Assembly (NCBI RefSeq): GCF_030247195.1
Contig: NC_080671.1
Coordinates: 36,678,343 to 36,742,342 of the forward strand
Length of the DNA: 64,000 nt
Reading direction: 5' to 3'
From: Topomyia yanbarensis
Taxonomy: Eukaryota; Arthropoda; Insecta; Diptera; Culicidae
This document shows, piece by piece, positions 56,334-64,000 of this stretch. Each line of letters begins with the position of its first letter. The first letter of the stretch is position 1. Both the position numbers and the translations under genes were made by a program. The notes under the pieces are model-generated. The model made no database searches. It saw only the letters and a list, made by a program, of their open reading frames with translations, and was not told the origin of the DNA.

Positions 56334-56557
56334 CTAACCAGCAAAGAAGCTTTGCTACTTGGTATGCAGCCGAGTGCAGCATAGTAGTCATCGATCGGCA
56401 AGAGCGGAATGGTTGCGGAAAGCAGACCAAACACAGAAAAAAAAATCATTAACCAAGTAATCGTTACAATGCACTTGACAGGCTCCATCCAATACGAATC
56501 GTTCGCGGTAGGTGCATCGATGCAAGCCGTCGCTGCTTCGCTACCACCTGAGGCCAT
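56334..56557 (-). CDS. Possible first coding exon with a membrane segment
   Basis: The minus-strand ATG at 56555-56557 opens 75 codons: MASGGSEAATACIDAPTAND, a hydrophobic stretch (IVTITWLMIFFSVFGLLSA, about residues 30-50) and PLLPIDDYYAALGCIPSS. The frame meets a stop at 56330, but TTAG|GTAATT just before it (boundary at 56334) is a good splice-donor match, so the exon could end there. If real it would be the start of a membrane or secreted protein. The family is not recognised and no downstream exon was found. Confidence 0.3.
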
Positions 56558-58442
56558 TGGTTAGGAAGGACTTATTCAGAATAAAAAAAAACTATTTTTT
56601 GGACTTTCCATTTCATACCGGTGACAACCGAATGACAGTCGTGACATTCAATTCTTGCCGCGGATGGGTTTCCATCGATTGCGCTGAAGTTGATTGACTC
56701 TTTTATGACACAGAAATCAACTGGACCTAGACGATGAATATGGTGTCACGTGTCAAGAAAGAGGGGTACCACTAGATACGCATCGAAAAACAACCGAAAG
56801 CGAGCGACTAGCAATAGGATAGCCCGTTTTCGAATAGATGGCCGTATGAATGTTGCAGCATCGCCGAGGTAACTGATGCGAGCTAAAAGTGCATTAAGTC
56901 TTTAGTTATTTTTTAGCCTCTTCTAGCAGAGCGCAACTTCAACAAAATGATGCAACCAGATCGACTGTGAAGGTCTTACATAGAGTCAATTTACAATGAT
57001 CATTGTTTGGTTTTGGCTGCACACCTTTCTCTGGCATGGGAGAGCTCACCCACGGCGGGTGAGTTGGAGGAAAATGATAAGTGATTTTTTTTTGGGTTTA
57101 ATTGAACGATATGAATAGATTTTTTGATAATTGAACAAACGGAATTACGAATGCGTGTTAACAGAAATAGTATGAACTTTCCAAGCATGAAAACTGTGAC
57201 TTAAACTACAGAGAAGCTAACCGATTCTACGTCAATTAGTTATCTGTATGTAATTATAAAAAAACTGTGGGTAAATGTTAAATTTTGTTAATTACTGGGA
57301 GCGACGTGATGGAGCTGACAGGCCATCCGCATCTGGCTTTGAATCGATACCCAACCGGTGGTTTAGGTTTAGATAATTTTCATTCGAACAGATGGACGAT
57401 CTTTAACGCGTGAAGCGCCTCTTAGAGTATAGAGAAAATTCGATAACATTAAATAATGCGGATCACAACGAAGAGAAGTAGCAATTAAATACAAAGTACT
57501 ATACACAAATATACCACACCATAATCCATAAGAGCTGTGAATGGTTAGAGCCGTAACTATGCCCAAACTCCACTGCTCTCTCATATTGGTTTCTCACTCA
57601 ATTCTTGCAGATTTCAAAGTGCTAAGCTGACCATTATCGCATATTTGTCCCGTTTTCTATGGGATTTCCTATCTTTATGGGACTGATTTGCGATCATGGG
57701 CAGTAAGCAGAATGAAAAGTGAAAGTTGCAAATCGTGAGAAGCCGCCAATGATGATGGATTGCGTTTGCCCTCGCCTTACTGATATGTACGTAGCGGCTA
57801 ATTTCGGTGTCTAGAGTTCAGTGGGTCAATTAAACCATGACTCCTCGAGTTCTGCTATATCAACTGGTTGCTTACCACCAATATAAATAAAGTGTGCTGA
57901 GCGTCAATGAGAAGAGATTTTCGTCTGAGATGGATTTATATCGTCCGGGTTTATTTTGACACCGATAAATCTACGACAGGCCAAGGGGATTGCCTTCAAT
58001 CATTGGAACAAAGAGTATAAGAACAATTTGCAACCCGGCGGATTTCTGAGGTCAGTTGGGATAATTACCACTGCCATTCGTTCTGCACGTTCTTCAACCC
58101 CTGCTTTTATGGCAAATTTTTGAACCGATTTGCACTCAAAATTACTGTTTCGTGATAGAAATGGAGTAAATCGATTTACAACCCGTATTGCTCCTTCAGA
58201 TTAATTCGCTTATATGATGTGAGGATGATTATTTTCCTATTTATTATTTTGAACGACTGAGAGCACCTATAATATAAATAATTTTATTTAATAAATAAAT
58301 ATTACGATTATAAAAAACACTGTCCAAACTGCTAAAAAAATCATGTGAATGTGACGGTTTGTTAAAACCATAACTAGGATAGTGTCTAGGAATCCACGAA
58401 AAAGGTGGTTCCTCAGAGTGCGAGGAGATACAAAAATATTAA
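56558..58442. other. Unassigned sequence
   Basis: 56560-56900 is of moderate GC and could be upstream flank of the possible exon. The rest shows no gene, repeat or terminal signature. Confidence 0.35.
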
Positions 58443-58703
58443 GTGCTGCAAAACGCTATTGTCGTTCACAAAAGTAACATCGTTATACGGCAGGGTAGAC
58501 GGGGAGGCATAATCCTCGGCAGGTTTCGAAGAACATCTTTGTACGCGTTCCAACTAATTAAATTAAACGGCGTTATGGGGACTCAAAAATATCGCGAGCT
58601 AAAGCGCAACATAGATATTTTAGTGGGCAGAAATCATCATAATCGCCGTCGTTGCAGTGATATGATTCGAGGACCTGCTCTATCAAACAACACTGCCACT
58701 TGA
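58443..58703 (+). pseudogene. Scrap of a Tc1-like transposase
   Basis: GRRGGIILGRFRRTSLYAFQ followed by LIKLNGVMGTQKYRELKRNI resembles the Tc1 core G-GG-I/V-MVWGCF...G-L--I-G-M----Y--IL---. The catalytic block expected after it is not visible and no terminal repeats flank it. The match is short. Confidence 0.3.
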
Positions 58704-58867
58704 GTGATTCCATGAGAAACCGGCCGACCGCAACCGATATATCTTGAAGTTTACGAGTTTCGTGAAAACCTTTATTGAGGAATTACAAAACGATAACGAA
58801 GAATATTTTAGGTTAGGGAGCTTTTACAGTGAAAATAATGATTCAACTTTTGTTTTAACAACACAAT

Positions 58868-59226
58868 TATTTTGTTTTATTACGATCTATTCAGAAGTTA
58901 TTCACGTTTCTCCATCAACAACAATTAGTTGTTCGTAAGGTACATAACATTTCCTATAACTTTCCCATTGACACCAAGGCGAAATTGTAAACCGCTTGAA
59001 AGCTATGCAAAAACAATCAAAATATTATTCAACCATACGATCTGATGATTAAACTATATAGTTGAATTATATTTTTGTTGTTTTCATGTAGCTTTCAAAT
59101 GATTTACAATATCGCTTTGATGTCAATGGGAAAGTCATAGGAAATGTTATGCGCATTACGAAAAACTAAATGTTGTTGATGGAGAAACGTGAATAACTTC
59201 TGAAAAGGTCGTAATAAAACAAAATA
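58868..59226. repeat. Near-perfect palindrome with arms of about 165 bp
   Basis: 58868-59035 pairs with 59062-59226 through TTCACGTTTCTCCATCAACA, AACATTTCCTATAACTTTCC and CATTGACA blocks; the centre is around 59045. The right arm's outer part (GAGAAACGTGAATAACTTCT) is also related to 61003-61030, so the arms belong to the same repeat family as 60733-61330. Confidence 0.8.
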
Positions 59227-60730
59227 CAGTAGGATTCCGTTTTTGGCAACAATTTTATTTTTTTCAGTTGCCAAAACCGGAACCGTGCCAAAAATAGAAC
59301 CTTTTTTTTAAACTTTAGATTTTCAATTTACGATTTCAAAAATGTTTCAAAGATTTTTAATCATATGTTAAATGGAATGAGATGAAAGAAAAAATAAGCA
59401 AATTCAATTTTATTCGTGTTTTTATCAAATTCAGACGTCGTACGGTGGGGCAGAATGCTACTTTCGACGCTCAAAACCTCTAGCACCTTGGGTTTATATC
59501 CTGGAGGATTAGTGTCATTAGAAAAAGTATCTTAGATGGAAATGATAATTATTTTGACAACTTTGGTTTTTATCTAGATAAGTAGAAACTGATCTAGATC
59601 AGTTCTATCTTTTGACAGAGGTGTTCTATCAAAAAAACTTTCTTCGGCAAAGTTGTTTGTTTGATATTTTTAACACATGTACTGAAGACATTTATATTTT
59701 ATAACTTATGTAGATGGCGCTACATGACATTAAAAAAAAACTTGAGAAAATGAATTTTAACATTTTTTTTATGAAAGATATATCTAGAAATAAATGTTTT
59801 ATTCCTAAATCTTCGCAAAAATACAATAATAAAAAAAGCTTCAAAAAGTGATAAATGTTATCATGACATTCGCTCCTGGAATTGTTATCTTTTCTTTCGT
59901 GAATATTAATGAACAATTTTGTTAAAAAACATAGCTCTTTTAAAAATACATAAATTTTGTTCTCTATAACTAACCAATCGTCGATCTTCCAATTGGAATT
60001 GATAGTTTCAAAATCAAATTGCAATGTTTGAAGATAGTTAGGTTTAAAGAAAACCTGTATAAATCACTTGCAATTATCCAAACAAAAGGGATTGAAAAAT
60101 CAGTGCTACTGTGAAAATGTGCTCAAAAAAAAATTTCCAAGAATCTTTAGAACAATGCATTTGCGAGAAATTAACACATCAAAAGATAATATAAGCAACC
60201 CTATTTTTCAAGAGCCACCCTACCTCAAATCTTCAAAAAAAATCATGACAGATTAACTATTATAGATAGCCTTGTTTATTTAGCAAACTTACTTCAATTC
60301 ATTTGTGTTATTATATTGTAGGGCATTTCGCCGGTAAAATTCGCGCATCTAAACAGTCGATACTTTGAACACCTGAACCACAAGGACCACCCTAATTCCA
60401 TTCATTTGAAATATAGTTAACCCTTAAATGCATAACACTGTTTCAAAACAATATTGCGAAAAACATCTCAAAATTATCACAGTAATGAATTGAAGCTATG
60501 AAACAATTTTAACAAAATGTTGAAAAAATGATTTGCCCCTTTCTATTTTTGGAAATAAAGTCAAATGTGATGTCAATTGATATAAAAAAATATTTATTGC
60601 ACAGTTTTAAAAGACATATTATGTACAAAAAGAATGTTGCCAAAAACGGAACCCATTTGTTGCCAAAATCGAAGTGTGCCAAAATGGGAGTATGCCAAAA
60701 ACGGAACGTGCCAAAAACGGAATCTTACTG
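59227..60730. mobile_element. pogo-like TA-flanked element, no intact transposase
   Basis: Ends CAGTAGGATTCCGTTTTTGG and, inverted, CAGTAAGATTCCGTTTTTGG, with TA on both sides (59225-59226, 60731-60732). Subterminal TTCCGTTTTTGGCA words repeat several times near the right end. CAGT ends with TA targets fit pogo/Tc1-mariner. The AT-rich interior shows no transposase motif. A deleted relative lies at 18180-18580. Confidence 0.7.
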
Positions 60731-60732
60731 TA

Positions 60733-61330
60733 ATTGTGTTGTTGAAAGAAAATTTAAAATATCTCGAGAACTACTACATTTCAGAAAATTTTTGTTTCAA
60801 GAATTTTGATTTAAAATGGTGTTTAGCATCATAGCCAAAAATAAAATTCTACTTTTGACTGCAAATAGTATGAATTATAAAAATTTGTCAAAAGTTGTTG
60901 CAAGGAAAAAAAAATTATTAAAAGTTTCTCCATGATCCAAACACACTGAAAAAGCTTCTTTTATGTCTTCAAAACGATAAACATTAGACTTTTGACAATC
61001 TATGATGGGGTAACGCGAATAACTTTTAAATAGGACATAATTACAGGAATTAATTGTTTTTGTTGGAGCAAAATTCCAAATATCTCGAAAATTATCGCAT
61101 TTTGGAAGATATTTGTTAAATGCATTTTGATTTAAAATCGTAGAATTATATTCTGTAATAAAATTACAGTTTTGTATGTCAATTAGTATGAAATTTAAAA
61201 ACATGTATAAAGTTGATGTTAGAAAAACTTTTTTGCTGATAATTTCTCCATCATGTAATCACATTCAAAATGTTTCTTTTCTCTTTAGGTTTTTGTTGAC
61301 AAAATATAAAAAAATTAGAAGGAATGGGTT
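60733..61330 (+). repeat. Two diverged direct repeats, period about 321 bp
   Basis: ATCTCGAGAACTACTACATT (60761) and ATCTCGAAAATTATCGCATT (61082) start matching blocks that continue through GATTTAAAAT, ...CAGTATGAA and TTTCTCCATSATG words. 59178-59226 is the missing start of the first unit (compare 61001-61045), separated by the pogo-like insertion. Confidence 0.65.
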
Positions 61331-62805
61331 TTTTTGCAATTTAAGTTTTTATCATAAATGTTTGTTTTTGTGAAAAATGACATTTTTTTAGTGTATATTT
61401 TTTTCGTGCAGAAGTATTCATTACCTGTAACTCGTTCTCAGATAGTTTTACTGTATGAAACAATGTAATCGAACAAAAAAAAAATAGAAATTATTGCACG
61501 TCTACGCCCTTTTAAAAAAATTCACTTAACTCAAACTAATCTTATTGACTGTGGAAAATGTTTAGTCTTCCATGCCGGTTAAACCTGTAAAGTTTCATCG
61601 GAATCTAAGAGGTTCGGTCACGATTTTAGAGATTTTCGGACGGATCTTCGTGTTGGCGCGATCTGGAGATGACTATCGATGATCGCAAGGAGATGAAAAG
61701 GTAAATAAAATTATTATTTTCAACTTTTTGACTGAAAACACATTTTTTTATCGTAGTCCAATTCAAAATTGACGATTTTACTTGAAAATTTGAGATCCTA
61801 TTAAATAAAAGGTTTATTTTGTCATTTTTGAAGTTATGGAAAACCAATAAATTGTCACATGACAGATCGAAAATTCGTTGAAATGATTTTAGACACCTTT
61901 GCTTCCACAAAATGTATAACCTATATTTTTTTACTACTTCGAGTCTAGTTAATGGAACGATATGGTGAAGCAAGAAACTTTCATTAATTATGGAGAAAAA
62001 ACAGTTACCGTGACAGATACGTTGTGCTGTAGAGTAATTTAAAAAATATTTTGGCGGATACAGAGAGTGTTAGAATTTTCAATAAATTTCCATATGAAAT
62101 GGCACCAATTGAACAATAGTTTACCCAAATTGCATTTCAAAATATTATCAGTGCGAGTAACAATGAATCCCAAGAAGCACCCTAAAATTGTTTGGCGGTG
62201 TACAATACAATAATGCAACATTTGAAGAACATTTTCCTAAATTCTCAAGGCGAAATGTTGAAAATTGGTCGGGCGCCTGTGAATCCCCGGAAGGACCTTG
62301 AAAAAATGCAGTATACGTCATAACATAAAATATACTGCAACAAGTGTTTTGAAACTATATTTTTCCACTAAGGAGAGGTTCTCATTAGAAATTTTCAAAG
62401 ATTTTTTTTCTTTGCATTTTTTGAAAGGAATAAGTGTCTACTATATTGTGTTTAATGGGTTTTTCGGTCTGCGCATCAAGAAAGTTTCTACAAACCATTG
62501 TTCGAAGCGGTCTCTTGGCCACCATGGGGCGCTCTTGGCTCGAGTAGAAACGCTTGAGCACTTCGCGGTCATCGACGCACACCTACACTCACGATATCGC
62601 AAACATAAAAATGATCTAGTGATTAACTCAATGTGGGAGCTTTTTCGAATGTATAAACGCAGACGCAAGCGCGAACATATAAACACTCGTTTCCAAGGGA
62701 TACTGAAATCTTCACGACCCCACTTCTGAATCGTACTTTTTATATCACTGTTTCTTGATGTATTATACTAATTCATCACAATTCATTCAACTATCATGTC
62801 GTAAT
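61331..62805. other. Unassigned sequence
   Basis: 62470-62710 is of moderate GC and open on both strands (for example LFRMYKRRRKREHINTRF, plus) but unrecognised. The rest is AT-rich without visible structure. Confidence 0.3.
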
Positions 62806-62975
62806 GATAGAAATGCTGAGAAAACCCATGTTTTTGCTTTTCTCAATAGAAAGGTATTGCAATTGCTCTGAAAACCAACTTTTTAACCGAAGGCCGAGTG
62901 ACATATACCATTCGATTCAGTTCGTCAAGTACGGCAAATGTCTGTGTGTGTATGTAAAAAGGTTATTACATACAT
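62806..62975 (-). repeat. Aedes-type repeat tail, inverse copy
   Basis: Reverse complement of the family at 36183-36490 and 37795-37982: ACACACACAGACATTTGCCG, GGCCTTCGGTT in place of GGCCCTCCGGG, and a tail CTATTGAGAAAAGCAAAAA. Confidence 0.55.
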
Positions 62976-62999
62976 ACATTTTTTATAGTAAGGTTTAAA

Positions 63000-63882
63000 A
63001 AACTTCAAAAGCCTGGCTTGCAGTGTATTGGCACTGTGTGGGACTCACGACTCACGTTCGTACCTAACCACTATAACCAATACTTACTTTTTACGTCCTT
63101 CTTCCCCACGGAACTACGTCATCGTATTACTTCGTGGGGGGGATCGTTGTGCTTCGCACCTCTTTCTTCTGCTCTATCTCAGAGCCTCACTTGGTTCATG
63201 GAGTACCTCGATCTATGAGCTTAGATTTAACTCTCGACTCTTCTCTTGCTTCGTGTCTCCATCTATTACGTCTCCGTTTAGCTCTCGCCCCAGTGAGCCT
63301 GGTGCTGGTTCATTGAGCCATTTAGCTCATGTTTCCGTGAGTCATTCAGCTTCCGACCTTATCACGATCTACATGGATAGTGCCCAACGGTGAACTCACC
63401 CTCCTCCGGCCGATAGATCCCCGACGGGGGAGTTTCCCTCGACACCGATACCCGCTTCTTTGAGCCATTTAGCTTCCAGCTTTATCGAGATCACCTCGGA
63501 TATTATCCTACTCCGACTGAGAGTTCCCCGGCAACGGAATTTCTCTCGGTACCGGTGTTTGTTTAGTGAGCCAATTAGCTCCCTTTTTCGTCACGTTTCT
63601 CTTGGGTAGTCCAGGGCAGCGAATCTACCCTACCGTGAATTCCCCGGCGGTAGATTGCTCCCGACACCGATGTACCTTTCTGTGAGCCATTTAGCTCCCC
63701 GACCACCCAAACCCGGTGCTATAGCATGTACTACTAAACTTGTTGTTTCCCGGCGGCGTTCTAGCTAATGGTGGTACTTTGTTAGTCCCTTCGCCACTTC
63801 CTCTGCAGCTCGGAGAGTATACTCGTAACCACTCCATTGACAGCGTCCCAGACATGCTCGTCGTGGCACATCTCTTACTTAC
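63000..63882 (-). repeat. 3' UTR of a non-LTR element with internal repeats
   Basis: GAGCCATTTAGCT or a variant occurs at 63315, 63462, 63568 and 63684, each followed or preceded by CCCCGGCGGTAGA/CCGACACCGAT-like words. The units are about 106-147 bp and diverged. The stretch follows the RT stop codon at 63883 on the minus strand, so it is most simply that element's 3' UTR. The 3' limit near 63000 is uncertain. Confidence 0.5.
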
Positions 63883-63999
63883 CTAACCGTTCAGGCTAGA
63901 GACTTGTTGTCTCTTGCTGTATGCTCTCCACTCCACTCGGTCCATTGCTGCTTGTCGCCAGCCTCGCAGTCTTCGAAGGGTACGTATGTCGTCCTCTTT
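63883..63999 (-). CDS. C-terminal end of a non-LTR RT ORF, cut by the window edge
   Basis: The minus frame from the window edge reads KEDDIRTLRRLRGWRQAAMD, RVEWRAYSKRQQVSSLNG, then TAG (63883-63885). W(R/K)xxAxDRxxWR close to the stop is a common ending of endonuclease-type non-LTR ORF2 proteins such as the RTE and related groups. Only 38 codons are inside the window, so clade and integrity cannot be judged. Confidence 0.5.
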   Translation of the reverse strand, partial: KEDDIRTLRRLRGWRQAAMDRVEWRAYSKRQQVSSLNG

Positions 64000-64000
64000 T

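Noticed and set aside
1..64000. CRISPR arrays, tRNA or rRNA genes, bacterial promoters or operons
   Set aside because: None seen. Short repeats present are minisatellites, satellites or transposon ends, and no tRNA-like A/B box pairs or cloverleaf sequences were noticed by eye.

Overview
The window reads as intergenic or intronic DNA from an AT-rich, transposon-dense insect genome, most likely a culicine mosquito (Aedes-like). The evidence is the mix of diverged non-LTR retrotransposon pieces (RTE, CR1/Jockey, I and R1 types), many small inverted-repeat DNA elements (hAT, Tc1/mariner/pogo, piggyBac and Harbinger types), and a repeat tail carrying CTCGGCCCTCCGGG plus GAGAAAGGC that I associate with Aedes. 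I see no intact host gene, tRNA, rRNA or CRISPR array. Every confidently recognised coding sequence is a transposon remnant. A few short open frames could be exons or pseudogenes and are reported at low confidence.

Layout. 0-7.5 kb: a non-LTR reverse transcriptase (RT) tail (minus), a hAT-type element with an 8 bp target duplication lying between two outer inverted repeats, a GC-rich minisatellite, a decayed RTE element (minus), and a CR1-like 3' end (plus). 7.5-15.2 kb: mobile-element territory, including the first of three copies of a 250 bp TA-flanked MITE, a 1.66 kb hAT-type foldback inserted 3 bp inside a mariner-type MITE, and a 96 bp Harbinger-type palindrome. 15.7-18.1 kb: a 5'-truncated, frameshifted I-type retrotransposon (RT plus RNase H). 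18.1-29.5 kb: an internally deleted pogo-like element, a 9 bp minisatellite, a retro-insertion with a 23 bp target duplication, the second MITE copy, and a 2.5 kb TA-flanked element with a piggyBac-type TTAA MITE nested in it.

29.5-47 kb: a poly(A)-tailed, minus-strand retroposed sequence with a 22 bp target duplication and its own nested MITE, copies of the CTCGGCCCTCCGGG repeat, the third MITE copy, and a composite element around an unrecognised open frame. 47-55.2 kb: a gag-like ORF1 that appears to form a retroelement without an RT, a 1.75 kb foldback, a CpG-rich satellite of about 475-483 bp period (2.5 units), and a decayed R1-type ORF1 (minus) with a MITE at its 3' side. 55-64 kb: a possible first exon with a membrane segment (minus), a Tc1-like transposase scrap, a cluster of about 321 bp repeats in both orientations invaded by a pogo-like element, and at the right edge the last 38 codons of a retrotransposon RT frame (minus) followed by a 3' UTR with internal repeats.

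There is no operon-like logic here. What can be read is a history of nested insertions, several of which leave clear target-site duplications. Clade names rest on recognised protein motifs and terminal signatures, not on database searches.
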